Part shown: in pieces, positions 1-6,557 of the stretch
Position numbering within the stretch: position 1 is the stretch's first letter
Layout of the letters: each line of letters begins with the position of its first letter
Assembly (NCBI GenBank): GCA_905214225.1
Contig: CAJMLL010000049.1
Coordinates: forward strand, 1-18,696
Reading direction: 5' to 3'
From: an uncultured bacterium
GTDB taxonomy: Bacteria; Bacillota; Clostridia; Peptostreptococcales; Anaerovoracaceae
DNA: 18,696 nucleotides
The notes under the pieces: generated by a model
Databases searched by the model: none
The model's input: the letters and a program-made list of their open reading frames with translations, nothing else
Told to the model about the DNA's origin: nothing
Made by a program: the position numbers and the translations under genes

Positions 1-187
1 TGAGTACAACCGTGTTTTGTTTTTTCACTGTCTCTCATAAGGGGAGCATATCACGACGCTGAAGCGTCGGGTGGGTGCCCGGGAACCTTGTTGTCGTCTA
101 ACGGCCTTCCTATAAACAGAAACGTGCCTGATTCTGCGGCGGCGTTTCTGTTTAATTTATCATATTCCTGCCATTACCAGGCAGCCT
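1..187. other. Structured intergenic segment, no gene recognised
   Basis: No plausible reading frame is seen. On the plus strand, GACGC-TGAA-GCGTC (about 54-67) forms a perfect 5-bp stem with a four-base loop and is followed at once by GGGTGGGTGCCCGGG, which can also fold. A terminator-like inverted repeat lies at 114-153. Together these could be the 3' part of a structured RNA or leader starting left of the window, ending before the convergent minus-strand gene. I compared it mentally with the common riboswitch, tmRNA, 6S, SRP and RNase P signatures and could not assign it. Confidence 0.3.
114..153. terminator. Inverted repeat, probable intrinsic terminator
   Basis: AAACAGAAACG (114-124) and CGTTTCTGTTT (143-153) are perfectly complementary over 11 bp around an 18-nt loop. 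The plus-strand side continues into TTTAATTTAT and the minus-strand side into TTTATAGG, so it could stop transcription from either direction. It sits just past the stop codon of the minus-strand VOC gene, where a terminator is expected. The uridine tract is imperfect, so efficiency is uncertain. Confidence 0.55.
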
Positions 188-556
188 TTATTTCTCCGGC
201 GGCAGAATCTCAATCCAGTATCCGTCCGGATCTTCAATGAAGTAAATTCCCATAGCCGGGTTCTCGAAACAGATGCATCCCATCTCCTGATGCTTCTTAT
301 GCGCCGCCTCGAAATCATCGGCTGTCAGCGCCAGATGGTATTCGATTTCTCCCAGATCGTACGGCTCTTTCCTATCTTTCATCCAGGTCAGTTCCAGACG
401 GAAGCCGGTTCTTCCGCCGTCACCCAGATAGCAGATTGTAAACTCCGGCTGATCATTGACGCTGACCGGATCCAGTCCAAGCGCGTCATGATAGAACTTT
501 TTGCTCCTCTCGAGATCGAGAACATTGAAATTAAAATGGTTAAATGCAAATCCCAT
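188..556 (-). CDS. VOC family protein, glyoxalase I-like
   Basis: This is a 122-residue single-module vicinal oxygen chelate protein. The fold binds one divalent metal and acts on small activated substrates; lactoylglutathione lyase is the best-known member. A full metal quartet can be picked out: H7 in the opening strand, E55 in the FRLEL strand, H74 in EYHLAL, and E116 in GYWIEIL. Their spacing resembles that of bacterial GloA (H5, E56, H74, E122). The ending EDPDGYWIEI is the usual family signature. The start has an AGGAGG ribosome binding site 8-9 bases upstream. It is monocistronic: a terminator-like repeat follows at 114-153, and the next upstream gene is over 300 bp away. True glyoxalase I activity is not proven, because many VOC proteins of this length act on other substrates or give resistance to small toxins. 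Confidence 0.85.
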   Translation of the reverse strand: MGFAFNHFNFNVLDLERSKKFYHDALGLDPVSVNDQPEFTICYLGDGGRTGFRLELTWMKDRKEPYDLGEIEYHLALTADDFEAAHKKHQEMGCICFENPAMGIYFIEDPDGYWIEILPPEK

Positions 557-863
557 GTCGTATTCCTCCTGCTTTCCTTACAATGTGTTCCCATTATTTT
601 ATCATATGAAGGCGGATTTCAGAAAGAAAACATAAAGCAGGAATGCCCGGTTTTCCCGATAATCGGGATAACTATGGCCTTCCTGCTTTGTGGTAAATAG
701 TGATTTGGATATATACTATGATTTTGTCCAGCCGAACCGCCGTCACTGACGGTGCAGACGCAGATTACTCGCATAGACCTGTGCTGTCGTATGTTTGCGC
801 AGATTCAGGTAATAAAGTTTTTATGCAGTTAATATGCCTTCTTTTCCAGCCATTTCTGCACGT
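557..863. other. Intergenic region with hairpins, no gene
   Basis: This is the region between the VOC gene start and the stop of the NifX-like gene. It holds a terminator hairpin (634-689), a perfect odd palindrome CCGTCACTGACGG at 740-752, and presumably the VOC gene promoter. A TATGATAAAAT-like -10 on the minus strand lies near 595-606, without a convincing -35. No open reading frame here has a ribosome binding site. Confidence 0.5.
634..689 (-). terminator. Terminator of the arsR/NifX-like operon
   Basis: AAAGCAGGAA (634-643) pairs perfectly with TTCCTGCTTT (680-689), and a second hairpin CCCG/CGGG is nested near 655-667. On the minus strand the stem is followed by TTTATGTTTTCTTTC, a reasonable uridine-rich tail. 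It lies 175 bp past the stop codon of the NifX-like gene. Confidence 0.55.
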
Positions 864-1319
864 TTAGCAGTTATGGTCCATTCCCTTACCGTGGCATCCG
901 CCATGTCCATGACCGCCACAGTGGTGTTCTCCGTGATCATGATGACCTCCGCAGTGGTGCTCTCCATCGCCGTGGTCATGATGGCCGCTGCACTTTACAT
1001 CAGGATTGTACTGAAGCTTCCCATCCAGATAGTCCTGCACGGCCTGATCCGCACTTCCTGATACGCCGCCGAAGAAGTAGATATTACTATTCTTCAGGTG
1101 CTCCTGCGCCCCTGCGCCAAGGCCTCCGCAGATCAGTGTGCTCACACCCAGGTCTGTCAGCACCCCGGCCAGTTCCCCGTGGCCCCTGCCATTGGTGCTT
1201 TCCACCTTGCTGCTGATGATTTTGCCCTCCTGAACGTCGTAAACCTTAAATGCCTCCGTTCTGCCAAAATGCTGGAAAATATTACCAGTATTTACATCAT
1301 ATGCTGCTGCAATTTTCAT
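864..1319 (-). CDS. NifX/NifB-type Fe-Mo cofactor-binding domain protein with His/Cys-rich tail
   Basis: This is a 151-residue protein. Residues 1 to about 105 match the dinitrogenase iron-molybdenum cofactor-binding (NifX/NifB C-terminal, NafY-like) fold: MKIAAAYD opening, QHFGRTEAFKVYDV, a GRGHGELAGVL segment and LICGGLGAGAQEHL. Stand-alone members occur widely in anaerobes that lack nitrogenase, and their cargo is generally unknown. From about residue 109 the tail is almost wholly His, Cys, Gly and Asp (repeated HHDHG and HHCGG units), a likely metal-binding or metal-storage extension. I chose this start because AGGAGG lies a few bases upstream and the fold begins there; the frame continues further upstream but would then overlap arsR with an arginine-rich leader. 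It starts 20 bp after arsR, so the two are surely co-transcribed, and the ArsR protein probably regulates it in response to a metal or redox signal. Confidence 0.82.
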   Translation of the reverse strand: MKIAAAYDVNTGNIFQHFGRTEAFKVYDVQEGKIISSKVESTNGRGHGELAGVLTDLGVSTLICGGLGAGAQEHLKNSNIYFFGGVSGSADQAVQDYLDGKLQYNPDVKCSGHHDHGDGEHHCGGHHDHGEHHCGGHGHGGCHGKGMDHNC

Positions 1320-1339
1320 AAACGCGCCTCCTGCGAATA

Positions 1340-1720
1340 TTATTCCGATTCCCGCTCTGGATGCTCTCCGCGAGCGCAGCCGCCTCCCCGACGTCCACGC
1401 CCGCAGCCCGCATGACAAGGCATACTGCCGCAGTTCTTCGGGCAGACCGTTTCCTGCTGCATCTCAGACAGCTGAATCAGTTCAGCACCCAGATCCTTCA
1501 GAAGACTGCGGTTGACCGTGTAATGCACAAAGTACCCGCGTTTCACTCCGTCAATCAGCCCCGCCTGCTTCAGCACCTTCATATGCTGAGAGACCGCCGC
1601 TTCCGATATGCCAAGACGCCGGGAAAGCGCACGCACACAGAAATCGCGCTTCAGCAGAAGGCGGATAATCATTCTTCGCTTTTCATCAGACAGTGCCTTC
1701 CAGATAGCTGTTTCTGCCAT
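1340..1720 (-). CDS. ArsR-family winged-helix regulator with Cys-rich tail
   Basis: This is a 126-residue protein. Residues 5-75 form an ArsR-type winged helix: IWKALSDEKRRMIIRLLL, then the recognition helix region LGISEAAVSQHMKVLKQAGL, then a wing RGYFVHYTV. The classical metal box ELCVCDL is not present; a single cysteine (C28, in RDFCVRAL) sits at the corresponding place. Five more cysteines (C93, C97, C102, C106, C115) lie in a Gly/Arg-rich tail and could build a metal or redox site. The start has GGAGGG about 5 bases upstream. It is the first gene of a two-gene operon with the NifX-like protein, and its promoter is flanked by two inverted repeats suited to autoregulation by a dimeric repressor. 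The ligand cannot be read from the sequence. Confidence 0.85.
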   Translation of the reverse strand: MAETAIWKALSDEKRRMIIRLLLKRDFCVRALSRRLGISEAAVSQHMKVLKQAGLIDGVKRGYFVHYTVNRSLLKDLGAELIQLSEMQQETVCPKNCGSMPCHAGCGRGRRGGGCARGEHPERESE

Positions 1721-1802
1721 ATGTTTCCCTCCTCATCCCGCATATTGTATCACGACTTTCCCCAGACATACACCAGATCACACAGACTGCCCGCGAGAAT
1801 CA

Positions 1803-1828
1803 TTTAATTAAGTCATTGCTTAATTAAA
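1803..1828. promoter_or_regulatory. Operator candidate 1 of the arsR operon
   Basis: TTTAATTAAG and CTTAATTAAA are perfect 10-bp arms around a 6-bp centre. The site covers the expected transcription start of the promoter at 1828-1856. Its core AAGTCANNNCTTAATTA recurs in operator candidate 2. AT-rich inverted repeats of this kind are typical ArsR/SmtB operators. Confidence 0.7.
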
Positions 1829-1856
1829 GTGTACTACACGGCTTTATTTAAGTCAA
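1828..1856 (-). promoter_or_regulatory. Sigma-A type promoter of arsR - NifX-like operon
   Basis: On the minus strand TTGACT (1856-1851) and TACACT (1833-1828) are separated by exactly 17 bp, about 100 bp upstream of the arsR start. The -35 lies inside operator candidate 2 and the -10 touches operator candidate 1, the layout of a repressed, autoregulated promoter. Confidence 0.8.
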
Positions 1857-1865
1857 CACTTAATT
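1846..1865. promoter_or_regulatory. Operator candidate 2 of the arsR operon
   Basis: ATTTAAGT and ACTTAATT form an inverted repeat with one mismatch around a 4-bp centre and contain the -35 hexamer. The centre is 40 bp from that of operator candidate 1, close to four helical turns, so two dimers would bind roughly the same face. Confidence 0.65.
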
Positions 1866-1899
1866 AGATTTTGCGTCAAAAAAAAACGGCCAGGGAGAC

Positions 1900-2153
1900 C
1901 TAGCCTTGCGATTGGCAAGCTGCGTGTTAGAGCAATTCAACAGATACGACGTGCGGCTGGCCAGTCGAACATCGCTTTTGGCTCGTTCTCCTGGGCCGCA
2001 CCAGCATAAGGAGTCCCCGCTGCTCTCGCTTCGCTTTTAGCTCGCGAATCGCAGGGGCGACACCATTAGAGCAATGGCAGGTCCCCCGTCAGGCTTGCCG
2101 CAGAGCCCAAGCAACAGCGCCGGGCGATGCGATGCAAGCTACGGCGTTTCCAA
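1900..2153. repeat. 254-bp direct repeat, copy 1
   Basis: This A-B-C block is identical base for base to 2281-2534. With the following base mismatched and 26 more matching, the match extends to 280 of 281 positions. Confidence 0.9.
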
Positions 2154-2193
2154 CCTAGCCTTGCGATTGGCAAGCTGCGTATGCAGCGCAGAC

Positions 2194-2279
2194 AGAGCAA
2201 TGGCAGGTCCCCCGTCAGGCTTGCCGCAGAGCCCAAGCGACAGCGCCGGGCGATACGATGCAAGCTACGGCGTTTCCAA
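2194..2279. repeat. Extra C module between the two long copies
   Basis: This 86-bp copy of the C module differs at only two positions from the other two (GCGACAG for GCAACAG and GATACGA for GATGCGA). It follows a truncated A module (2155-2180) and a short unique linker, ATGCAGCGCAGAC. Confidence 0.85.
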
Positions 2280-2280
2280 T

Positions 2281-2534
2281 CTAGCCTTGCGATTGGCAAG
2301 CTGCGTGTTAGAGCAATTCAACAGATACGACGTGCGGCTGGCCAGTCGAACATCGCTTTTGGCTCGTTCTCCTGGGCCGCACCAGCATAAGGAGTCCCCG
2401 CTGCTCTCGCTTCGCTTTTAGCTCGCGAATCGCAGGGGCGACACCATTAGAGCAATGGCAGGTCCCCCGTCAGGCTTGCCGCAGAGCCCAAGCAACAGCG
2501 CCGGGCGATGCGATGCAAGCTACGGCGTTTCCAA
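2281..2534. repeat. 254-bp direct repeat, copy 2
   Basis: This is the exact second copy of 1900-2153, displaced by 381 bp. It is followed by one more A module (2536-2593), after which the sequence becomes unique. No gene is seen from 2594 to 2807. Confidence 0.9.
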
Positions 2535-2807
2535 TCTAGCCTTGCGATTGGCAAGCTGCGTGTTAGAGCAATTCAACAGATACGACGTGCGGCAGTTGCC
2601 ACGGGTTTTCGTATGTGCTCCGCACCTGCGGCCAGCCCGGAGAGCGCTCCGAAATTCGGTCACCACATCAGATGCGATATTAATATTTAGATCTTAAAAA
2701 CAGAACTCCGTAACTGCGTCCGACCTTGAGAACCGCTCCAGAATGCGGCCATAACAATAGAGTGCAGTCTTTGTTCATACCAGTTAATAATCTGAAAAGT
2801 GATCCCC

Positions 2808-3572
2808 CTACCGTATCATCGAACTCAGGAAATCCTGCAGCCTCTGACTCTTCGGGTGGGTGAAAATTTCTTCGGAAGTGCCGGTTTCCAGCAGCTCGCC
2901 CTGGTTCATGAAGGCGACTTTGTCGGCGACTTCGCGGGCAAATCCCATTTCGTGGGTGACAACGATCATGGTGACGTGCTGCTCAGACAGGGATTTCATG
3001 ACGCTGAGGACTTCGCCGGTAATTTCCGGGTCAAGGGCGGAGGTCGGCTCGTCGAAGAGCATGATTTCCGGATCCATGGCCAGGCCTCTTGCGATGGCAA
3101 CACGCTGTTTCTGGCCGCCGGAGATCATTTCCGGGTACTGGTCTTTATGTTCCAGCATACCGACCATGTCCAGAAGTTCTTCTGCGCGCTTTACGGCTTT
3201 GTCCTTCGGGATTTTCTTTACCTTGATCGGGGCGTAGGTCACGTTTTCCAGGCAGGTCATGTGCGGGAAGAGGTTGAAATGCTGGAATACCATGCCCGTC
3301 TGACTGATCACCGACTTTAACTCCTTGTCCGGGATATATTTTGCCTCGCCGCCTTCCGGAGTGTCGACAAAGGTAGTCCCGTTCAGGGAGATGGTCCCTG
3401 TTGTGATCTTGGTCAGGCAGTTGATGCAGCGCAGCAGGGTGCTCTTTCCGGAGCCGGACGGGCCGATGATGGCCGCGGTCTCTCCATCCTCCACGGTGAA
3501 ATTGACATCCTTCAGCGCGTGAAAATCACCGAAATATTTATTGATGTTTTTCATTTCCAGAATTGCAGACAT
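2808..3572 (-). CDS. Amino-acid ABC transporter ATP-binding protein (GlnQ/HisP type)
   Basis: This is a 254-residue cytoplasmic ATPase of the polar amino-acid uptake family. Every catalytic motif is present: Walker [10 protein letters not shown] (37-45), Q-loop glutamine in [13 protein letters not shown] (Q97), signature SGGQKQR (151-157), Walker B IMLFDEP (170-176), D-loop SALD, and the switch histidine in VVTHEM (H207). The N-terminal FHALKDV and the length are standard for GlnQ-like proteins. The start codon lies one base after the permease stop codon, and its ribosome binding site AAAGGAG is inside the permease gene, so translation is coupled. It is the last gene of the three-gene operon. 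Confidence 0.95.
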   Translation of the reverse strand: MSAILEMKNINKYFGDFHALKDVNFTVEDGETAAIIGPSGSGKSTLLRCINCLTKITTGTISLNGTTFVDTPEGGEAKYIPDKELKSVISQTGMVFQHFNLFPHMTCLENVTYAPIKVKKIPKDKAVKRAEELLDMVGMLEHKDQYPEMISGGQKQRVAIARGLAMDPEIMLFDEPTSALDPEITGEVLSVMKSLSEQHVTMIVVTHEMGFAREVADKVAFMNQGELLETGTSEEIFTHPKSQRLQDFLSSMIR

Positions 3573-3573
3573 T

Positions 3574-4230
3574 CTAATTCTCCTTTCTTGTGTAGGTGGA
3601 GAAATGCGCTTCCACGTGGTTCAGCACCAGGGTCAGAATAAACGTGAAGAACAGGTAAATCGCCGCTGCGACGACGTAAGCGGTCAGGTTGTAGTCTCTG
3701 TTTACGATGCCTTCGGACACACGCATCATCTCGGACATGGAGATGACGGAGGCCAGGGCGGTATCCTTGACCAGGGTGATGGCCTCGTTGGATACCGGCG
3801 GCAGAACCACGCGCATGGCCTGCGGAATGATGATGCCGAAGGTCGTCTGCGCCTTGCTCAGGCCCAGAGAATGCGCAGCTTCATACTGCCCGCGGTCGAT
3901 GCTTAAGATGCCGCCTCTGTAAATCTCTGCGAAGTAAGCGGCGTAGTTCAGCACGAAGGTCAGCACCGCTGCCGGGAATGCCGGTATGTCGATGTTCAGG
4001 ACCAGCGGGAAGAAGAAATAGAAGAAAAAGAGCTGCAGCATGAGCGGCGTTCCGCGGAAGACAAAAACAAAAACTTTGCAGATCCAGCGGATCGGACGGA
4101 ACCGGCTCATCTCGCCGAACGCGAACGGCAGTCCCAGCGGAAGGGAAAGCACCAGCGTAATCACGAACAGTTCTACCGAAACAACGGCGCCCTGCAGAAG
4201 AGGCGGTAAAATTTCTGATATGTAACTCAT
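3574..4230 (-). CDS. Amino-acid ABC transporter permease (HisMQ/GlnP type)
   Basis: This is a 218-residue inner-membrane permease. It has a typical N-terminal helix ([20 protein letters not shown]), the conserved [12 protein letters not shown] segment near residues 58-70, and the cytoplasmic EAA loop [21 protein letters not shown] (117-136) that docks onto the ATPase. Only one permease gene is present, so a homodimer is expected. The start is preceded by AAGGAG at slightly long spacing (about 12 bases). It follows the binding-protein gene after 117 bp that contain a perfect hairpin (4292-4321), a usual way to keep the binding protein in excess. Confidence 0.93.
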   Translation of the reverse strand: MSYISEILPPLLQGAVVSVELFVITLVLSLPLGLPFAFGEMSRFRPIRWICKVFVFVFRGTPLMLQLFFFYFFFPLVLNIDIPAFPAAVLTFVLNYAAYFAEIYRGGILSIDRGQYEAAHSLGLSKAQTTFGIIIPQAMRVVLPPVSNEAITLVKDTALASVISMSEMMRVSEGIVNRDYNLTAYVVAAAIYLFFTFILTLVLNHVEAHFSTYTRKEN

Positions 4231-4291
4231 GTAAAAATTCAGCTCCTTATTATTTCCGATCTTGTTGCTGCATCATGCCATTCATGACGAA

Positions 4292-4321
4292 CGGCCATCC
4301 GCGGAAATATCCGGATGGCCG
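4292..4321 (-). other. Intercistronic hairpin, transcript stabiliser or partial attenuator
   Basis: CGGCCATCCG (4292-4301) and CGGATGGCCG (4312-4321) are perfectly complementary around a 10-nt loop. The minus-strand flank has no uridine tract, so this is better read as an mRNA-stabilising or processing hairpin after the binding-protein gene than as a true terminator. Confidence 0.65.
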
Positions 4322-4347
4322 CTGCAGATTACAGAGAAGGATCGATC

Positions 4348-5181
4348 CTATTTGGAATATCCCTCATCAATTGTCATGTTCTTTCCAAACCACTTTTTAC
4401 TGATCTTTGCCGCGCTGCCGTTCTTTACGGCCTTGCCGATTGCGGTGTTGACCTTCTTTGTCAGAGCCTTGTCGCCCTTGCGGAATCCGACTGCGTAGTA
4501 GTCTGCGCCGAAGTTGTAAGGGGATTCATACAGCTTGGTTTTGCTCTTGTTGTTGTAGATTGCGTAAACCTCGTCGATGGCAACGGCGTCGATTCTGCCG
4601 GCCTTCATATCCAGCAGGGCTGCGTTGTAGTCGTCGTAGGTCTTGACATTATCTTTGAACTCATCGTAGTGCTTATCCTTCTGGATCGCCTCAAGAGCAG
4701 AGGATCCGGCCTGTGTTCCCAGCTTGATCTTCTTCAGCTGGCTGGCGTTCTTGATCTTCAGGCTCTTGTCGCTGGACATGATCAGAATGCGGTTCTTCAT
4801 ATATTTATGAGACAGAGACATGCTTTTCTGGCGGCCCGGTGTAGCAGAAAGACCGTTCCAGATGCAGTCGATCTTCTTACTCTTCAGCTCGGCTTCCTTA
4901 GCGTCCCAGTCGATCGGCTTGAACTCAACCTTGATGCCCAGTTCCTTTCCAACCTGTTTTGCGAGGTCGATGTCGAATCCTACGATCTTATTATTCTTAT
5001 CGCGGAATCCCATCGGTGCGAATGTATCGTCCAGGCCGATGATCAGCTTGCCGCGCTTCTTGATGTAGTTCCAGCTGTTGTCCTTACTGCCTGAAGAGCT
5101 GCCGCAGCCCGTTGCCAGCGCCATCGTCGCGCCCAGAACAACCGTCAGCAGGACGGCCAGGATCTTTTTTGATTTTTTCAT
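4348..5181 (-). CDS. Amino-acid ABC transporter substrate-binding lipoprotein
   Basis: This is a 277-residue extracellular lipoprotein of the type 2 periplasmic-binding fold (SBP_bac_3). The signal peptide MKKSKKILAVLLTVVLG runs to a lipobox ending ATGC, with C26 as the lipidated residue, followed by a Ser/Gly linker. The mature part opens with the usual GKLIIGLDDTFAPMGF and continues VGFDIDLAKQVGKELG. The segment IWNGLSATPGR holds the arginine that normally grips the ligand carboxylate. This points to an L-amino acid, but which one cannot be read; cystine, arginine or glutamine-type ligands are all possible. I chose the start at 5181 over the in-frame ATG at 5202 because GGGGG lies about 10 bases before 5181, nothing suitable precedes 5202, and the signal peptide then begins with lysines. 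It is first in the operon, behind a consensus promoter. Confidence 0.93.
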   Translation of the reverse strand: MKKSKKILAVLLTVVLGATMALATGCGSSSGSKDNSWNYIKKRGKLIIGLDDTFAPMGFRDKNNKIVGFDIDLAKQVGKELGIKVEFKPIDWDAKEAELKSKKIDCIWNGLSATPGRQKSMSLSHKYMKNRILIMSSDKSLKIKNASQLKKIKLGTQAGSSALEAIQKDKHYDEFKDNVKTYDDYNAALLDMKAGRIDAVAIDEVYAIYNNKSKTKLYESPYNFGADYYAVGFRKGDKALTKKVNTAIGKAVKNGSAAKISKKWFGKNMTIDEGYSK

Positions 5182-5225
5182 TTTGTCATAACCCCCATTC
5201 ATGAAGCATGCATTGATTTTAACGC

Positions 5226-5239
5226 TTTAACGCGTTAAA
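5226..5239. promoter_or_regulatory. Palindromic operator candidate upstream of the ABC operon
   Basis: TTTAACGCGTTAAA is a perfect 14-bp palindrome about 10-24 bases after the predicted start of transcription. On its left a further TTTAACGC half-copy (5218-5225) forms a direct repeat. The position suits a repressor acting as a roadblock. The cognate regulator is not in the window. Confidence 0.55.
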
Positions 5240-5255
5240 CCGATGTTATGTTGAA

Positions 5256-5284
5256 ATATTACCACGCCCACGGGGTTATGTCAA
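5256..5284 (-). promoter_or_regulatory. Consensus promoter of the amino-acid ABC operon
   Basis: On the minus strand TTGACA (5284-5279) and TAATAT (5261-5256) are separated by 17 bp. Transcription should start near 5249, giving a leader of about 68 nt before the binding-protein start. Confidence 0.85.
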
Positions 5285-5335
5285 CTCTCATCCAGTTTTT
5301 ATTTCCTCTATCATGAATATTTTATTCCACAGGGA

Positions 5336-5413
5336 CAAAAAACAAAAAAGCAAGGAAGAACGACGCCTGCGTTTTCCGGGGCTTCCGGACTTCCCGGGCA
5401 TCTCTTCCCTGCT
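5336..5413 (-). terminator. Strong intrinsic terminator of the lipoprotein gene
   Basis: AGCAAGGAAGA (5349-5359) pairs with TCTTCCCTGCT (5403-5413) over 11 bp with one G-U pair, and a GC-rich hairpin (CCGGG/CCCGG) is nested inside. On the minus strand it is followed directly by TTTTTTGTTTTTTG. It lies just past the stop codon at 5430 and isolates that gene from the ABC operon promoter at 5284. Confidence 0.85.
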
Positions 5414-5429
5414 AAAAGCTGTACAGCGG

Positions 5430-6200
5430 CTATGCTGCACTATTTTCCGACTGGCTTGCTTTTCCTGCATGGCAGCGGTACTTGCTGCAGTAAACACTGC
5501 GCATCTTCGGAAGCTGTTTCCGGATTCTGCTGCCTGCCGGCGTTTTACGGTAAGTTTTCACCGCCGATCTCTGCATACGGTTCCATCGCTGTTCCCAGGT
5601 TTTCTGCTCCGCCGCCGTTGTCTGATCCACGGCCTGCAGATACTCTTTTCTCTCCTTCTGGTAGAGCTTGGAAACGGCGATCTGCTTCCTGTACACGTCC
5701 TGATTGCCTCTGAGAATTCCTTTTACCGTTGTTCCGTGCCGGGCTGCTTCTTTCTGGACGTCCTTATAAATTCCGTTGGTTTTCATATCGCTTTCCATCT
5801 TGCTGATGTAGCTGTTCAGTTCACTTTTTGTCACACGAATGCCCCGCTTCCGTGCTTCTTCAGAAAGAGCCATTGAGACCATGTATGATTCCGATGCCTG
5901 CATAAATGCCTGACGCGGCGTCATTCCATGCCTCCGCAGTCCTTCTGCCATAATATATATCTGCGCATACTGTTCAGCGCCGCCTTTCTTCAGCCTCTGC
6001 TCGTGACAGTGCGAAGAGACAAAGCCCTTCGCCGCGGATTTATTCACGGTAGATGACGATTTCTCCGCGGAACTCTGCGTCCCGCATCCCGTACAGAAAA
6101 GCAGAAGCGCAAGAAGTGAAATCAGGCATGCGAATACCCTGACCAATGCCCCGATGCGGCTGTCATGATTCTCAAAATATGAAGCCCAGACTTCTCTCAT
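5430..6200 (-). CDS. Lipoprotein with SurA N-terminal-like region, no PPIase domain seen
   Basis: This is a 256-residue predicted lipoprotein. A hydrophobic segment (about residues 19-36) leads to CTGC, with C39 the likely lipidated residue; the -3 position is Cys rather than the usual Leu. From about residue 75 the protein is helical and charged: AEGLRRHGMTPRQAFMQA, SEEARKRGIRVTKSELNSYI and QIAVSKLYQKERKEYLQAV. This resembles the N-terminal chaperone segment of SurA/PrsA-type foldases (the 'eeAkk.gi.vs..el...i' pattern), but no parvulin domain follows. The C-terminus is basic and Cys-containing. GGAGAGGAAGGAA precedes the start. It is monocistronic, with a strong terminator behind it. A role as a surface folding factor is inference; the exact family is not certain. 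Confidence 0.7.
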   Translation of the reverse strand: MREVWASYFENHDSRIGALVRVFACLISLLALLLFCTGCGTQSSAEKSSSTVNKSAAKGFVSSHCHEQRLKKGGAEQYAQIYIMAEGLRRHGMTPRQAFMQASESYMVSMALSEEARKRGIRVTKSELNSYISKMESDMKTNGIYKDVQKEAARHGTTVKGILRGNQDVYRKQIAVSKLYQKERKEYLQAVDQTTAAEQKTWEQRWNRMQRSAVKTYRKTPAGSRIRKQLPKMRSVYCSKYRCHAGKASQSENSAA

Positions 6201-6304
6201 TCTGTTCCTTCCTCTCCAAATATCTCATATCACAGGCCCACCCGCGCCGTCACGGATGCAGCCTGCATTCCCCCTGACTGCCTGCAATTACATTATTTAT
6301 ATCC

Positions 6305-6335
6305 ATTATACTGGATTTTACCGTGTAATTCGCAA
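6305..6335 (-). promoter_or_regulatory. Candidate promoter of the SurA-N-like lipoprotein gene
   Basis: A perfect TATAAT occurs on the minus strand at 6310-6305, about 105 bp before the start. The nearest -35-like hexamer, TTGCGA (6335-6330), is at a long 19-bp spacing. It would diverge from the plus-strand promoter at 6353. Confidence 0.4.
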
Positions 6336-6352
6336 ATGTGAAGAAAATTTCA

Positions 6353-6381
6353 TTGACACTGCACACAGCCTTCTATACAAT
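6353..6381 (+). promoter_or_regulatory. Consensus promoter of the TSCPD - ohrR operon
   Basis: TTGACA (6353-6358) and TACAAT (6376-6381) are separated by 17 bp. Transcription should start near 6388, leaving a leader of about 170 nt before the first gene. In the leader GTCCTG (6457-6462) can pair with CAGGAC (6500-6505). Confidence 0.8.
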
Positions 6382-6390
6382 ATGTAATGC

Positions 6391-6413
6391 AAATAAATTT
6401 TACACAACTGATT
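6391..6413. promoter_or_regulatory. AT-rich site shared with the trxA upstream region
   Basis: This 23-bp stretch, centred on AATTTTACACAA, matches 10850-10872 upstream of trxA at 20 of 23 positions. It lies just after the predicted transcription start of the TSCPD - ohrR operon. A common redox regulator, possibly OhrR itself, is a guess. Confidence 0.4.
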
Positions 6414-6557
6414 AACGGTCCCAATTACGGGAATCAGTAAACATAGTAATTGCTCAGTCCTGCACCGGCGCCTTTCAGAACATCAGCAGCTTCGGCAGAC
6501 AGGACCGCATGAAGGGCCGGATACCGACCGCACAGAATTATTAAGGAGAGGGAAAAA

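Larger units (their letters stand above)
1900..2593. repeat. Cluster of modular direct repeats (A, B, C modules)
   Basis: The cluster is built from three modules. A (58 bp, begins CTAGCCTTGCGATTGGCAAG) occurs at 1900 and 2536 and inside the repeat at 2281; a truncated 26-bp copy is at 2155. B (110 bp) occurs at 1958-2067 and 2339-2448. C (86 bp, begins AGAGCAATGGCAGGTC) occurs at 2068, 2194 and 2449. The order is A-B-C-a-C-A-B-C-A. The segment is GC-rich and several frames stay open through it, but the predicted peptides are repetitive, Arg-rich or Pro-rich, lack ribosome binding sites, and exist on both strands, so I regard it as non-coding. Its left border follows a run of nine A at about 1878-1886. 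It may be a family of dispersed elements or a structured RNA; genome copy number is unknown. Confidence 0.8.

Noticed and set aside
54..90. T-box antiterminator resembling AGGGTGGNACCGCG
   Set aside because: GGGTGGGTGCCCGGG differs at key positions, and no plus-strand amino-acid gene follows.
1958..2067. tRNA-like 3' end (TGGGCCGCACCA) in module B
   Set aside because: No acceptor partner, anticodon stem or T-loop consensus could be folded around it.
2066..2697. Short open frames on both strands through the repeat cluster (Arg-rich and Ser/Pro-rich peptides)
   Set aside because: They exist only because the modules repeat, lack ribosome binding sites and are open on opposite strands at once; similar spurious peptides are often annotated in such repeats.
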